Positions 30,801 to 41,094 of a stretch of DNA of 64,000 nt are shown here, piece after piece. Below the pieces are notes generated by a model that searched no databases, was not told where the DNA came from, and saw only the letters and a list, made by a program, of their open reading frames with translations. Made by a program: the position numbers and the translations under genes. The stretch comes from Erythrobacteraceae bacterium E2-1 Yellow Sea (lineage in GTDB: Bacteria; Pseudomonadota; Alphaproteobacteria; Sphingomonadales; Sphingomonadaceae): assembly GCA_014983025.1 (NCBI GenBank), contig JADCLP010000001.1:62001-126000 (forward strand). Direction: 5' to 3'. Numbering within the stretch: the first letter of the stretch is position 1; every line of letters begins with the position of its first letter.

Positions 30801-31220
30801 GGGGCAGGCATGGTCCCGCCAACCGAAGGCACCGTCTTCGTTTCGGTCAAGAATTCGGACAAGCCGCATATTCTGGAAGCGGTGCAGCTGCTGGTCGATC
30901 AGGGGTTCAAGATTATCGCCACGGGCGGCACGCAGACCTTCCTGGCGGAAAATGGCGTACCGGTGGAACGTGTGAACAAAGTGGCGGAAGGTCAGCCGCA
31001 TATCGTGGACAAGATTATCGACCATGAAGTGGCGATGATCTTCAACACCACGGAAGGCTGGCAGAGCCTGAAGGACAGCCAATCGATCCGTGCATCGGCG
31101 GTTGAAACTAAGACCTCCATCTACACCACGGCGGCGGCAGCACTGGCGACAGCCAAGGCGCTGGCCGCCGTAAATGCACGCGATCTTGAAGTTCGCTCAT
31201 TGCAAGACTATTATAGCTGA
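27897..31220 (+). CDS. carB: Carbamoyl-phosphate synthase large subunit
   Basis: Synthetic subunit of carbamoyl-phosphate synthase. The 1107 residues comprise two homologous ATP-grasp halves (each beginning with an [12 protein letters not shown]...FDY signature: [20 protein letters not shown] and [19 protein letters not shown]), and a C-terminal allosteric MGS-like domain ([20 protein letters not shown]). Length is normal. Its ATG overlaps the stop of the inserted gene by one base (TAATG), so translation of carB is probably coupled to that gene. Confidence 0.98.
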   Translation: MPKRTDISSILVIGAGPIIIGQACEFDYSGTQAIKALKEEGYRVILVNSNPATIMTDPEFADATYIEPITPEVVAKIIEKERPDAVLPTMGGQTALNCALDLANQGVLEKFGVTMIGANADAIDKAENRQRFRDAMDKIGLESARSGVANTVEQAFSVLEHTGLPSIIRPSFTLGGTGGGIAYNKAEFEKIVREGLDASPTTEVLIEESLLGWKEYEMEVVRDRKDNAIIICSIENVDPMGVHTGDSITVAPALTLTDKEYQIMRTASINVLREIGVETGGSNVQFAVNPADGRLIVIEMNPRVSRSSALASKATGFPIARVAAKLAVGYTLDEITNEITGATPASFEPTIDYVVTKIPRFAFEKFKGAKAELATAMKSVGEVMAIGRNFQESLQKALRGLETGLDGFNRVTELEGVAKDVITAAISKRTPDRLLQVGQAFREGLSVEEIHAVTSYDPWFLRQIEAIIIAEKDISANGLPGDAAGLRKLKAMGFSDKRLATLAVRSVGVAGGLAETQARRSGLLHDALKVMAGATSESEVRELRHKLGVFPVFKRIDSCAAEFEAITPYMYSTYEAPTFGEPECEAAPSDRKKVVILGGGPNRIGQGIEFDYCCVHACFALEEAGYETIMVNCNPETVSTDYDTSDRLYFEPLTAEDVLEILRVEQSKGELAGVIVQFGGQTPLKLAQPLEDAGIPILGTSPDAIDLAEDRERFAKLVNQLNLKQPDNGIAYSRDEAAAVAARIGYPVLLRPSYVLGGRAMEIVDSEAQLDDYIKTAVNVSGDSPVLVDQYLRDAIECDVDALCDGDEVRVAGVMQHIEEAGVHSGDSACTLPPYSLPAEIVAEMERQAELLAHGLKVRGLMNVQFAVKDGEVYLIEVNPRASRTVPFVAKAIGQPVAKIAARVMAGEKLANFPPFKRELNYIAVKEAVFPFARFPGSDPALSPEMKSTGEVMGIDTSFPAAWLKSQLGAGMVPPTEGTVFVSVKNSDKPHILEAVQLLVDQGFKIIATGGTQTFLAENGVPVERVNKVAEGQPHIVDKIIDHEVAMIFNTTEGWQSLKDSQSIRASAVETKTSIYTTAAAALATAKALAAVNARDLEVRSLQDYYS

Positions 31221-31338
31221 ACAGACAGGCGTTCCTCCCCTTCAAACTTTGGCATTGGCTGGCCGTTCTTCATGGCGCGGCTCCTGTCGAAATGACCCTG
31301 ATGAAACGGGGTGGGCGCAAAGAAGAACAGGGATTGCT

Positions 31339-31809
31339 ATGATGGAAAAGGTTCCAATGCTTGCAGAAGGCTATGAGCGGCTGACAGCCGATCTCAAGGC
31401 GCTGCGTGCGGAACGGCCGAAGATTGTCGACGCGATTGAAGAAGCGCGCGCACATGGCGATTTGTCGGAAAATGCGGAATATCACGCGGCCAAGGAACGC
31501 CAGGGCCAGGTGGAAGCACAGATCGCTGATCTGGAAGACAAGGTCAGCCGCGCGCAGATTATCGATCCCACCACGCTTTCGGGTGACAAGATCATCTTTG
31601 GCGCGACCGTGACCCTGCTGGATGAAAATGACAAGCCGGTGAAATACCAGATCGTCGGCCAGACCGAGGCGGACGTGGGTAGGGGGCGCATTTCCTATAA
31701 CTCGCCTATCGCCCGCGCATTGATCGGCAAGCAGGTGGATGACGAGATTGAGGTGACCGTGCCAGCAGGCGAGAAGTTTTATGTGGTCGAGAAGATCGAA
31801 TTCATCTGA
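31339..31809 (+). CDS. greA: Transcription elongation factor GreA
   Basis: Rescues backtracked RNA polymerase by stimulating transcript cleavage. It has 156 residues, with an N-terminal coiled coil ([31 protein letters not shown] reduced here to its ends) carrying the acidic tip residues of [13 protein letters not shown], and a C-terminal FKBP-like domain ([14 protein letters not shown]). The start is the first of two adjacent ATGs at 31339. A strong terminator follows. Confidence 0.96.
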   Translation: MMEKVPMLAEGYERLTADLKALRAERPKIVDAIEEARAHGDLSENAEYHAAKERQGQVEAQIADLEDKVSRAQIIDPTTLSGDKIIFGATVTLLDENDKPVKYQIVGQTEADVGRGRISYNSPIARALIGKQVDDEIEVTVPAGEKFYVVEKIEFI

Positions 31810-31835
31810 TTGATCACTTTTTGAGCAATAAAAAA

Positions 31836-31865
31836 AGCCGCTGGGATTGTTCCCGGCGGCTTTTT
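31836..31865. terminator. Bidirectional terminator between greA and the DUF4170 gene
   Basis: AGCCGCTGGGATTGTTCCCG followed by GCGGCT pairs its ends AGCCGC/GCGGCT with an inner GGGA/TCCC. It has a T-run on the right and an A-run (AAAAAAA) on the left, so it can end transcription of both convergent genes. Confidence 0.85.
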
Positions 31866-31887
31866 ACGTAGGTGAGCTATTTTTTGC

Positions 31888-32115
31888 TTATTCCGGCGTC
31901 AGCAACCGGTGCAAATGGACCACCACATATTTCATTTCAGCATCGTCAACCGTGCGTTGGGCATTGGCCTTCCATGCATCCATAGCTGAATCATAATTGC
32001 TGAACACACCCACCACATGGATGCTTTCAGGGTCGGTAAATTCCAGCGAGCGCGGATCCTTTACGCGGCCACCCATCACCATGTGCAGACGCTGTGGGCT
32101 TTCTTCTTCGGGCAT
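31888..32115 (-). CDS. DUF4170 family protein
   Basis: A small soluble protein of 75 residues starting MPEEESPQRLHMVMGGRVKD and ending VVHLHRLLTPE. The central VGVFSNYDSAMDAWKANAQRTVDDAE matches the DUF4170 pattern known from alphaproteobacteria. Function unknown. The open frame continues upstream to 32208, but the ATG at 32115 fits the family. It converges on greA. Confidence 0.82.
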   Translation of the reverse strand: MPEEESPQRLHMVMGGRVKDPRSLEFTDPESIHVVGVFSNYDSAMDAWKANAQRTVDDAEMKYVVVHLHRLLTPE

Positions 32116-32237
32116 GGCAATCCTGTCTTTTCTCTTGGGGGGAGTTATATTGCCGACATAAACGAAGCGGCGTGCCGCGCAAGAGCGCTGCACTGCAACA
32201 TTAGCCAAATTGATGAGAGTTCGGCGTTAATATGAAG

Positions 32238-32651
32238 TCAGTGCACGATGCGATCACGCAGATTGCGCACTGCATCACCAGCCTTGCGCCTGGTATCGCG
32301 CGCTTTGTCACTCATCACTTCGCCAAGTTCGCCGATCCGTTCCTGCCCGGTACGCGCAGCATCGCCGGCCTGGTCGACCATTTTCATACCATATGCGATG
32401 GCAGCGTCGGTCAGCATGGCGGCAAATACGCCACCGCGTTTACCCAGCCTGCGCCCTGGCTTGGTCATGGCTCCAATAGCCAGACCCACTACAATAGCAC
32501 CGCCAATAGTTGCCAACGGATGTCTCTTGACGAATTGAGCGGCATTTTCGCCTGCTTCGCGTGCAGTTGAAGCCAATGATCGCTGGGCAAGACGTTCCTC
32601 GCCCATGGCAATTTTCTGCTTCAGTTCCTCACGCTTGTCGTCAGCTGTCAT
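32238..32651 (-). CDS. Membrane-anchored helical protein, last gene of yqjDE-like cluster
   Basis: A 137-residue protein with a charged helical N-terminus (KREELKQKIAMGEERLAQRS), a glycine-rich membrane segment (ATIGGAIVVGLAIGAM) and a second short hydrophobic stretch, ending in a basic amphipathic helix. The general layout resembles ElaB/YqjD/DUF883 proteins, but the match is by pattern only. The start overlaps the end of the gene at 32641-32937 by eleven bases. Confidence 0.6.
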   Translation of the reverse strand: MTADDKREELKQKIAMGEERLAQRSLASTAREAGENAAQFVKRHPLATIGGAIVVGLAIGAMTKPGRRLGKRGGVFAAMLTDAAIAYGMKMVDQAGDAARTGQERIGELGEVMSDKARDTRRKAGDAVRNLRDRIVH

Positions 32652-32937
32652 TATCGCTTCCAAATTTATCATCAAACAATGCCATCAGAGGATGGCGTGC
32701 AAACCACAGGACCACTGCACCCAGCAAAAGGGCGATGGTCCCGCGATTATTTTCTGCCGTGTCAGCTGCCTGTTCCAGTACATCCTTGGCCCCATCGCCC
32801 ACACGGCCAAGCACCCGTTGCGGCAGGCTTTTGGTGTTAAGCTGATTTCGCACATGCGCGATATCGGCTGTGAACAATGCCCGTGCGGCATCGCGCAGGG
32901 CACGGTCTTCAAGCATGCGTTGTTCAGGATCGCTCAT
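32641..32937 (-). CDS. Small membrane protein, DUF3618-like
   Basis: A 98-residue protein: a helical charged region RDAARALFTADIAHVRNQLN..., then KSLPQRVLGRVGDGAKD, and one membrane segment (GTIALLLGAVVLWFA) before a short polar tail. The KSLPxR helix recalls DUF3618 proteins, which often sit beside holin-like genes in alphaproteobacteria. It overlaps the holin-like gene by four bases and the next gene by eleven, so the cluster is translationally coupled. Confidence 0.55.
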   Translation of the reverse strand: MSDPEQRMLEDRALRDAARALFTADIAHVRNQLNTKSLPQRVLGRVGDGAKDVLEQAADTAENNRGTIALLLGAVVLWFARHPLMALFDDKFGSDNDS

Positions 32938-33359
32938 TCCTTGCCCACTTTAAAGGCGTTACTTACCTCACGCGCTTTGCCCCGAGCCAAGACAAGAAGA
33001 ACTATGGCGCCAGCCAGCAGCAATCCCACTATCAGTGCCGTGGCTCCCCATGGGCCCAGCAGCGGGGCAAGGGCGAACAGCGCACCCACTACCAAAGCAA
33101 TCAAGGCCAGGTGCACGAAACCAAGCGCAAACAGCCCATATAGTGCAGCTGACTTGCCGCGATCGGCAGCAAATGCAGCGCGTGACTTTTGATAGGCCAG
33201 CTCTGCTTCGGCATAGGTGCGCGTGTCATTTATCAACGCCTGGACATCCTCAATCAAAGACATCTCTTCAGGTGACACGTCATCACCGCCGCCGCGCAGG
33301 GCAGCGTCAAATTCATCTTCCAGATCCTGCCGGTTTCCCGGCAGGTCATCATCTCGCAT
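32934..33359 (-). CDS. Phage-holin-like membrane protein (YqjE-like)
   Basis: A 141-residue protein with an acidic N-terminus, a helix (LINDTRTYAEAELAYQKSRA) and two adjacent membrane segments (LFALGFVHLALIALVVGALFA and LIVGLLLAGAIVLLVLA) with a short loop. This is the layout of the holin superfamily III / YqjE family. In enterobacteria YqjE is encoded with the ribosome-binding membrane protein YqjD. It is chromosomal and not in a prophage. Confidence 0.75.
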   Translation of the reverse strand: MRDDDLPGNRQDLEDEFDAALRGGGDDVSPEEMSLIEDVQALINDTRTYAEAELAYQKSRAAFAADRGKSAALYGLFALGFVHLALIALVVGALFALAPLLGPWGATALIVGLLLAGAIVLLVLARGKAREVSNAFKVGKE

Positions 33360-33399
33360 TAGCTACCCCCAATATCAGGCAAGGCCCTTGCTGGATTGA

Positions 33400-33960
33400 T
33401 CAATCGCGTCCGCCGCGGAACATCCGTGCCAGCATGAAACCGGCAATTGCTGCGATACCCACTGCCATGCCCGGGCTCTTGCGAACAAATTCGCGCGCAT
33501 CTTCGCCAAGATCCTCAACACTTTTCGCGTCCAGCTTGGCCGATGCTTCCTGCAAGTTACGCGATGCAGTGCGCGCATAATCACCATATTGTTCGCCAAA
33601 TTTTTCGTCGATCTGGGTGGCGGTGTCGCCCATGACCTTGCCCAGAGATGAAAGCCCATCGCTAAAGCGGTTCTTGCCTTCGGTGGCCAGTTCGCCAGCC
33701 TTCACCTTGGCTTCTGTGCCATAATTCTTGGCGTCAGCCATCAATTCGCTGCTGCGGCTCTTGGCTTGCTCACGATAGGAACCGGCTCGCTCACCCGCTT
33801 CGGCGCGCAGCGCGGCGGCGCCAGCTTTCGCTTCATCAAGGGCGGCATTGAAACGGGATTTTGCTTCTTCCTTATTGGTCACAGGGGTGCTCGCTTTCTT
33901 TGCAGAGGGTTTCCTGACGGGGGATTTCGCTTTTTTAGCGGGGGTTTTGGCTTCTGCCAT
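33400..33960 (-). CDS. YqjD/DUF883-like membrane-anchored stress protein
   Basis: A 186-residue protein. The N-terminus is rich in Lys, Ala and Pro (KTPAKKAKSPVRKPSAKK), followed by a long helical coiled region typical of late-embryogenesis-like or DUF883 proteins. It ends in a C-terminal membrane anchor (SPGMAVGIAAIAGFMLARMF) and the GGRD tail. E. coli YqjD has the same plan and tethers inactive ribosomes to the membrane in stationary phase. It is first in a four-gene leftward cluster. I start at 33960, not 34023, because of its AAGGACG ribosome site. Confidence 0.7.
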   Translation of the reverse strand: MAEAKTPAKKAKSPVRKPSAKKASTPVTNKEEAKSRFNAALDEAKAGAAALRAEAGERAGSYREQAKSRSSELMADAKNYGTEAKVKAGELATEGKNRFSDGLSSLGKVMGDTATQIDEKFGEQYGDYARTASRNLQEASAKLDAKSVEDLGEDAREFVRKSPGMAVGIAAIAGFMLARMFRGGRD

Positions 33961-34119
33961 GGTCTTCGTCCTTTTTGCCCAGATTGGCTCTCTGTTTATA
34001 CCGTAAAACGCCCTCAAAGGCACCTATTTATACAAGGCAACTTGCACCAGTCTGCTCCGGCGCATACAGGGCGCGCACCACATGATATGGTGGTGTCTTA
34101 TGAGTTTACAACACCCTAG

Positions 34120-35412
<1,293 letters not shown>

Positions 35413-35438
35413 TCTAGCCGCATTCACCCGCCAGCAGG

Positions 35439-35942
35439 CTATGAATCTGGTGGTGCCGGTGTATCCGGTGCCCCGATTCCGCCGATTCTTCGAAGGTAAT
35501 CCTGCATGCGGTTAAGGCCGTCCGGGGATAGGCGAACCAGAATGCGGCGCTGGTCCTGCGGGTCATGTTCACGCAGGACCAAGCCTTCATGCTGTAAGAC
35601 ACCCAACCACCGCAGGCCGGTGGTTGGCGGAGCAGCCGATCCTATGCAGGCGCTGGAGACAGATATTGACCGGCCTTCTGCATGCGCAACATACAAATCC
35701 AGCAAGATATCCCAGGCTGGCTCTCCAAAAATGTCCGGGTTGGTAAAGGCCAATTGTCGGCGCCTGCGATCAGCATATAGCTGGCGCGCCAGCTGCGCAT
35801 ATTGGGTGGGCGTATGCGGTTCAAAATTATAGGCATTTTTGCTCGCGCGGGAATTACCGCGCAGCCGCATGGCCAAACCTTCAAGCTGGCTGGCGATAAG
35901 GCATAAATCCTCACCCAGCAGCATTGGAGACTGTGACGTCAC
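35439..35942 (-). CDS. MarR family transcriptional regulator
   Basis: A 167-residue winged-helix protein. The centre FGEPAWDILLDLYVAHAEGRSISVSSAC is the helix-turn-helix region, and LRWLGVLQHEGLVLREHDPQDQRRILVRLS forms the recognition helix and wing with the DxRRxxVxL motif of MarR. Ligand and targets are unknown. Inverted-repeat candidates for its operator lie near 36076-36095 and 36316-36346, next to the small gene at 36090-36314. It converges on eno. Confidence 0.82.
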   Translation of the reverse strand: MTSQSPMLLGEDLCLIASQLEGLAMRLRGNSRASKNAYNFEPHTPTQYAQLARQLYADRRRRQLAFTNPDIFGEPAWDILLDLYVAHAEGRSISVSSACIGSAAPPTTGLRWLGVLQHEGLVLREHDPQDQRRILVRLSPDGLNRMQDYLRRIGGIGAPDTPAPPDS

Positions 35943-36089
35943 GCCGCCGATCCTGAACGATCACGTTCAAAGACACGGTGGTTCAGATTCAATCCCATCA
36001 GTTCCCCGCAAACGTCGGCGGTTAAATGGAATTGCCGCCTGCCTGATCAACAAAATAGGGCAGGTGGGGCTGAATGAAATTAAGGAAAA

Positions 36090-36314
36090 CTACCTAGCCG
36101 GTCGTAGTTCCGGTGAAAGGGGTATTGCCCTTCCCAAGCGGTCCAGATGCAATTGGCTGATCGCAGCATCCAGATGGGCAGCTGCAATATGCGCCCCCAT
36201 TGCATCCAGCTGGTTCAACTGTTCTTCCAGTGCCGACATGATCGGAGTGTACCGTTCAGTGGCTTCGATGCCCTCTCTCTTCAACGCTATGCCTCGCTTT
36301 GCGACTGTTATCAT
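36090..36314 (-). CDS. Small uncharacterised protein
   Basis: A 74-residue protein with a helical core: ALEEQLNQLDAMGAHIAAAH LDAAI (broken here for length) and then LHLDRLGRAIPLS. The segment LDxxGAHIAAAHLDxAI looks like a pattern I have seen in short sphingomonad proteins, but I cannot name a family. No clear ribosome site precedes the ATG, and the transcript may be leaderless. An inverted repeat lies 15 bases upstream. Confidence 0.5.
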   Translation of the reverse strand: MITVAKRGIALKREGIEATERYTPIMSALEEQLNQLDAMGAHIAAAHLDAAISQLHLDRLGRAIPLSPELRPAR

Positions 36315-36315
36315 T

Positions 36316-36346
36316 GGTTAGGGAAAATCAGTTAGGTAAACTAACG
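36316..36346. promoter_or_regulatory. Candidate operator: GTTAG repeats upstream of the 36090 gene
   Basis: GGTTAGGGAAAATCAGTTAG then GTAAACTAACG contains the inverted repeat GTTAG-GTAAA-CTAAC (36331-36345) and an additional direct GTTAGG copy. A related TTAAGGAAAACTACC lies near 36078 at the other end of the same gene, towards the MarR gene. MarR proteins bind such palindromes; the link is inference. Confidence 0.4.
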
Positions 36347-36664
36347 TAGCCCATGCGATGGATACAGCGCATTTTGCACCATAATCAAGTGATCATTGCT
36401 CGGTCTGGGATCACACGTCTGCAGTCGCTAAAAAGCATAATAAAGCAATATGTTAAAAGGGTTTTCGCGCTTCAACCTGTAAATTTCAGGTGTTATTTGT
36501 GCATAAAACTTACGCTGTTTTGCATAATTTCTGATCCGAAGTGGCGCGAAAAATGCGCACAGAATCATGTCACGTTAGCCGCGTAAGCTTGCTGCACGTG
36601 ATATCGCGTTTGCATCGGCGGATGTGCCACAGACGCTTTTGGCAATTACCGGCGACGTGAATGC
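36347..36664. other. AT-rich intergenic region with hairpins, no gene seen
   Basis: These 318 bases, richer in A+T than the surroundings, lie between the small gene and ribH, whose stop is at 36665. They contain ACCTG-TAAATTT-CAGGT (about 36475-36491) and a TGCATAAAAC...GTTTTGCA pairing (about 36500-36526). Short open frames here look non-coding. No riboswitch motif was recognised. Confidence 0.5.
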
Positions 36665-37084
36665 TTAGCTGTATTTTTCGCGCAAATTCAGCAGAGCCAT
36701 GGCAGCTTCTGCCGCGCCTGCGCCTTTATTGGCTTGGGATGGGTCTGCACGGTAGATTGCCTGCGCTTCGTTTTCCGTGGTCAATATGCCGTTGCCGATG
36801 GCAATGCCGTCCATAGTCAACGCCATAATGGCGCGCGCACTTTCACCTGCCACAATTTCAAAATGATAGGTTTCACCGCGGATCACCACGCCAATGGCTA
36901 CAAAGCCATCATATAGATCGCTTTCATCAGCCAGCGCGATTGCGCCTGGCACCTCTAGCGCGCCTGGAACGGTCAATACATCAACCTCATGCCCCTTAGC
37001 TTCCAGCGCCGCGCGCGCACCCTCGATCAGCATATCGTTTAGATGTTCGTAGAAGCGTGCTTCGACGATCAGAAATTTGGCCAT
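36665..37084 (-). CDS. ribH: 6,7-dimethyl-8-ribityllumazine synthase
   Basis: Penultimate step of riboflavin synthesis. It has 139 residues beginning [17 protein letters not shown], with [14 protein letters not shown], the catalytic region [14 protein letters not shown], and a C-terminal helical [16 protein letters not shown]. The frame is open to 37168, but family length and an upstream GGAGCAACCC support 37084. It stands alone here: no ribB, ribD, ribE or nusB is in the window. Confidence 0.96.
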   Translation of the reverse strand: MAKFLIVEARFYEHLNDMLIEGARAALEAKGHEVDVLTVPGALEVPGAIALADESDLYDGFVAIGVVIRGETYHFEIVAGESARAIMALTMDGIAIGNGILTTENEAQAIYRADPSQANKGAGAAEAAMALLNLREKYS

Positions 37085-37309
37085 TGGGTTGCTCCGAGAT
37101 GTGTTTGGCCCGCAAGTACGGGATAGCGGTGGGCCATAGGCGACAAATGGCGAGGCGAAAACAGTCAAGTGGAGGCCTGCTGGGCCGCTTTTTGCTCATT
37201 GCGAAGTTATATGGCGTCGCAAACCTCAAAATCTGCACAAATGCAGGCAAATTCAGTTTTCCATCAGCAATATCTTGCATTGCAGCACACAAAGAACGAT
37301 TATGATGCA

Positions 37310-37630
37310 ATGCAGCAATTTGATGCCCATGAAGCCGCAGCTGCGGCAGTCCTGACCCAGGCGATTACCGGCAAGTTCCAGGTCCGCGTTATGTATAATG
37401 GCGTGCAGATGGAACTGGAGCCTTACCTGATATTCGAACGCCATGACGCGTTATATGTCAGTGCCTTCAATCCGCATAAAAACCGCCCGAATGACAAGCC
37501 CAGGGAACTGGGCCATTTCCGTGTTGCCGGATTAAAGGATATTCAGCTGGCCGACCCATTCACACCGATGGCAGAACTGGATCGCACTATGCCGCGTGCT
37601 GAAGACAAGCTGCTGTTAGCAATTGACTGA
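37310..37630 (+). CDS. Small WYL-like domain protein
   Basis: A protein of 106 residues if started at 37310 (MQQFDAHEAAA); ATGs at 37211 and 37241 are alternatives. FQVRVMYNGVQMELEPYLIF, ALYVSAFNPHKNRP, and LGHFRVAGLKDIQLADPFTP follow the order of the WYL fold (Y/P-x-L...W/LYVxA...FRxxRI), but without a DNA-binding domain. WYL domains bind nucleic acid or nucleotides. The function here is unknown. It lies just upstream of the convergent tRNA-Lys. Confidence 0.6.
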   Translation: MQQFDAHEAAAAAVLTQAITGKFQVRVMYNGVQMELEPYLIFERHDALYVSAFNPHKNRPNDKPRELGHFRVAGLKDIQLADPFTPMAELDRTMPRAEDKLLLAID

Positions 37631-37668
37631 TCACACGGAACTGATCAGCTCTTCTGATTGGCGGAAAA

Positions 37669-37744
<76 letters not shown>

Positions 37745-37843
37745 ACATGCCTTGGATTTCGGCAACTCCCGAATCAGGCGAGGCGCTGCATATAGCGAGG
37801 TTGAAAGCAAAGGGAAGGGGGCAGCGACCCACTGTCGAAAATT

Positions 37844-38959
37844 CTATTCGAAACGCGCGCGCGGGGCCTCTCTGTTCCAGCGATTGACCATCAACAGGCT
37901 GCCAATGCAGATCATATTGGTCATCATGGATGAACCGCCATGGCTCATAAAAGGCAGTGGGATTCCCACAACCGGGGCAAAGCCCATCACCATCAGAAGG
38001 TTGATTGCGACAAAGAAAAACATGGTCAGCGTCATGCCCGCAGCCAGAAGGCGGGCAAAACGATCCTGCGATGCCCTGGCAACACCCATGCCCCAGCGCA
38101 GGATCAGGAAGAACATGGCGAGCACGAACATGCCGCCAATGAAACCCCATTCCTCTGCCATGGTTGCAAAGACAAAGTCAGTATGTGGTTCAGGCAGGTA
38201 ATTCAGGTGGCTTTGGGATCCTTCATTAAATCCCTTGCCGCTGAAGCCACCGGAACCGATTGCAATCTTGGACTGGGTGATATGGTACCCCGCGCCCAAT
38301 GGATCACTTTCTGGATCCATAAAGGTGGTAACACGGCGTTGCTGATATTCCTTCAGCCCGAAAAAGAATGCCAGCGGTGCGGCAACCACACCGATTGCGC
38401 CCGCCGCTACGAACCAGCGCATGGGGAGCCCCGCCAGCAACATCACAACTGCCCCGCCAAAGGCAATAGCCAGAGCCGTGCCCAGATCGGGCTGCATAAG
38501 TACCAGCGCCATTGGCAGAGCTATCAAGCCCCCAGCGGGCAATAATGCCCGCCAGCTGGTGATCATTCCATGAGGAAGAGAATCATAAAAGCGGGCGAGT
38601 GCCAGCACGATTGCCGGTTTCATCAATTCAGATGGTTGCAATACGATGGGCCCCAGCGGCAACCAGCGCTGGCTACCGCCGCCCATGGCCCCAATCGCCT
38701 CCACAGCCACCAGCAACAGCAGAACGGCAACATATATGGGATAGGCCAGCATTATCACCCATTCGCGCCGCATCATCGCCATTAGAGATGCAGCGCCAAG
38801 GAACATTGCAAACCGGATCAGGTGCGATGTGGCAAATGGCTGCATAGATCCGCCCGCAGCCGAAAACAGAACCGTGGCGCCGAACGCGACAAGCGCGAAA
38901 AGTGGGATCAGCATTTGCCAGGGCTGGCGAGCGACCGGTTCGGGGATCACATGCCTCAT
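37844..38959 (-). CDS. rodA: Rod-shape SEDS glycosyltransferase RodA
   Basis: Polymerises peptidoglycan glycan strands with PBP2 in the elongasome. The 371-residue SEDS protein has about ten membrane segments. LPLGPIVLQPSELMKPAIVLALA, LMQPDLGTALAI (catalytic Asp region) and PEPHTDFVFATMAEEWG, GIPLPFMSHGGSSM are typical. The start overlaps the end of mrdA by four bases. It is the last gene of the mreB-mreC-mreD-mrdA-rodA operon. Confidence 0.96.
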   Translation of the reverse strand: MRHVIPEPVARQPWQMLIPLFALVAFGATVLFSAAGGSMQPFATSHLIRFAMFLGAASLMAMMRREWVIMLAYPIYVAVLLLLVAVEAIGAMGGGSQRWLPLGPIVLQPSELMKPAIVLALARFYDSLPHGMITSWRALLPAGGLIALPMALVLMQPDLGTALAIAFGGAVVMLLAGLPMRWFVAAGAIGVVAAPLAFFFGLKEYQQRRVTTFMDPESDPLGAGYHITQSKIAIGSGGFSGKGFNEGSQSHLNYLPEPHTDFVFATMAEEWGFIGGMFVLAMFFLILRWGMGVARASQDRFARLLAAGMTLTMFFFVAINLLMVMGFAPVVGIPLPFMSHGGSSMMTNMICIGSLLMVNRWNREAPRARFE

Positions 38960-41094
38960 TGCGTTGTACCTGCAGTTGCGGGCTGTGATGCAAAAGGCGC
39001 TGATGGCTGTGCAGGTGTGACAGGTTCTCCACTTGCTGTGGGCACGAGCTGGGGTTCGCGCGGGGTGCCAGAGGTAAAGGGGTCAGGTCGAGGTGCGATT
39101 GCATCATTGGCGATTTCCTCGCTCTGCGTCGCAGCGGCCCGTGCTTCTGCTTCAACCTGGTCGAAGATATCCTCATCCCGGCGGGGCGGAGGGGCAATTT
39201 TTTCTCCAGCTGCTGCGGCATAGACAGCATATTTGGCCTCCAACCTCTGCTGGGCGGTGCCGCCCCACTGTTTTTCAAACGCGTGAAGCTGTTCCAAACC
39301 CTTTTGCGGGTCGAACATGAAAGTCATCACATCGCGCGCGATTGGATAGGCTGCGCCTGATCCACCACCATGTTCGATCACCACGGCGCCTGCATAACGC
39401 GGCTTGTCGAAAGGGGCGAAAAAGATGAACAGCCCGTGGTCGCGATATTTCCACGGCCCGCTTTTACCGTTCGATTTTGAAAGGCTGACGACCTGAGCGG
39501 TTCCTGTCTTGCCAGCAATCAAAACATCAGAGATGGGCAGCCGCGCGCGGCCCGCCGTACCGGGGCCGTTGACCACATCACTCATCGCATGGCGTACATA
39601 ATCGACATGGTCAAAAGGGATATCGACTTCGCTAAAACCGCGCGGTTTTGTGTCCAGGGTCAGGCGCGGTTCCACGTGCTTGCCCGTGGCCAGGCGTGAA
39701 GCCATCACTGCCAATTGCAGTGGGTTGGCCAGCATATAGCCCTGGCCAATAGTGGCGTTGACCGTGTCGAAAGTTTGCCATTCGCGGCCATATTTCTTCA
39801 GCTTCCAGGCGGGATCAGGAACAGTGCCGTAAAACTGGCTAAGAACGGGCAGTTCAAATGCCTGACCCATGCCGCATCGCCGCGCCATATTGGCAATGGG
39901 GTCCATACCAACGCGCTGTGCCATGGCGTAAAAATAGACGTCACAGCTTTGATAAATGCCCTTGGCCATATCCACTGTGCCATGACCACGGCGGTTCCAG
40001 CAACCGAACACGCGGTTGCCCACGCGCAGGCCCCCACCGCAATGCACTGTTTCATGCCGATCGATGCCCTGTTCCATCAAAGCCATGGAAACCATGGGTT
40101 TTACGGTTGATCCGGGGGGGTATAGCCCTTTCAACACCTTGTTGCGCAGCGGTACGCGTTCATCTTCGCGCAGCATCTTGTATTCGACAGAACCGATCCC
40201 ATCAGAAAAGCTGTTGGGATCGAAGCTGGGCATGGAAGCCATGCACAATACATCACCGGTCAGGCAGTCCATCACCACAACCGATCCGCTCTCCAGGCCG
40301 ATCCTTCGTGCGGCATAATCCTGCAGTGGGCCATCAATAGTCAGGCGGATCGGGTTGCCCTGTACATCCTCGCGCGTTTCCAGATCACGCACGATCCGGC
40401 CCGATGCCGTCACTTCGACACGGCGGGCGCCGGGTATACCCCTTAATTTCTGTTCAAACTGCTTTTCAAGCCCGTCCTTCCCGATCTTGAAACCAGGAGT
40501 AATGAGCAGAGGATTGCGTTCCGCTTCGTAATCTTCCGCAGAGGCGGGGCCAACAAACCCGATCAGATGCCCCACGGCGGGGCCAGTGGGGTAAAAACGG
40601 GAAAAACCGCGCTGTGTCACAACGCCCTGCAATTCGGGCAGGCGAACGCTGATGGAAGCGAACTGTTCGTAATCCAGCCCGCTGGCGACTTCTACAGGTG
40701 CAAAACCACGCGTCTGTTCAATCTTCTGTTTTAACTCGGCAATTCGGCCAGGCTCAAAATTGAGCAATTCACCCAGCTGGTCGATTGTCCTGTCTGCATT
40801 GGCGAGCCGTTCAGGGATGATATCAACACGAAAATCTGCCCGGTTAGAGGCAAGCGGCGCCCCATCACGATCGAGAATCCAGCCACGGCGCGGCGGAATC
40901 AGCGACAAATTGACACGATTGCTTTCAGATTCGGTGCGATATTTTTCATTCTCAGCAATGGCGAGATAGGCCATGCGTGAGGCAAGCAATATTCCAACCC
41001 CACCCTGGATCGCCCCAATCACGAAACTGCGACGGTCAAAGGCATTTTTTAAGGTGGAGGCAGTGATGAGCTGGCGTTTCGACCCGTCCAGCAT
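38956..41094 (-). CDS. mrdA: Penicillin-binding protein 2
   Basis: Transpeptidase of lateral wall synthesis, partner of RodA. It has 712 residues: one N-terminal membrane anchor (SFVIGAIQGGVGILLASRMAYLA), a dimerisation/pedestal domain, and the penicillin-binding domain with the STVK active-site serine, SCDVYFYA (SxN-like region) and KTGTAQ. A proline- and alanine-rich tail of about 80 residues is not part of the core. It shares one base with the mreD stop and overlaps rodA by four bases. Confidence 0.96.
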   Translation of the reverse strand: MLDGSKRQLITASTLKNAFDRRSFVIGAIQGGVGILLASRMAYLAIAENEKYRTESESNRVNLSLIPPRRGWILDRDGAPLASNRADFRVDIIPERLANADRTIDQLGELLNFEPGRIAELKQKIEQTRGFAPVEVASGLDYEQFASISVRLPELQGVVTQRGFSRFYPTGPAVGHLIGFVGPASAEDYEAERNPLLITPGFKIGKDGLEKQFEQKLRGIPGARRVEVTASGRIVRDLETREDVQGNPIRLTIDGPLQDYAARRIGLESGSVVVMDCLTGDVLCMASMPSFDPNSFSDGIGSVEYKMLREDERVPLRNKVLKGLYPPGSTVKPMVSMALMEQGIDRHETVHCGGGLRVGNRVFGCWNRRGHGTVDMAKGIYQSCDVYFYAMAQRVGMDPIANMARRCGMGQAFELPVLSQFYGTVPDPAWKLKKYGREWQTFDTVNATIGQGYMLANPLQLAVMASRLATGKHVEPRLTLDTKPRGFSEVDIPFDHVDYVRHAMSDVVNGPGTAGRARLPISDVLIAGKTGTAQVVSLSKSNGKSGPWKYRDHGLFIFFAPFDKPRYAGAVVIEHGGGSGAAYPIARDVMTFMFDPQKGLEQLHAFEKQWGGTAQQRLEAKYAVYAAAAGEKIAPPPRRDEDIFDQVEAEARAAATQSEEIANDAIAPRPDPFTSGTPREPQLVPTASGEPVTPAQPSAPFASQPATAGTTQ

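Noticed and set aside
32934-33359. Prophage remnant suggested by the holin-like gene
   Set aside because: No endolysin, integrase or structural genes are nearby. The gene fits a chromosomal YqjE-like cluster.
37085-37210. FMN riboswitch before ribH
   Set aside because: No RFN consensus (AGGATAT/GGTGAAATTC-like) could be found upstream of ribH.
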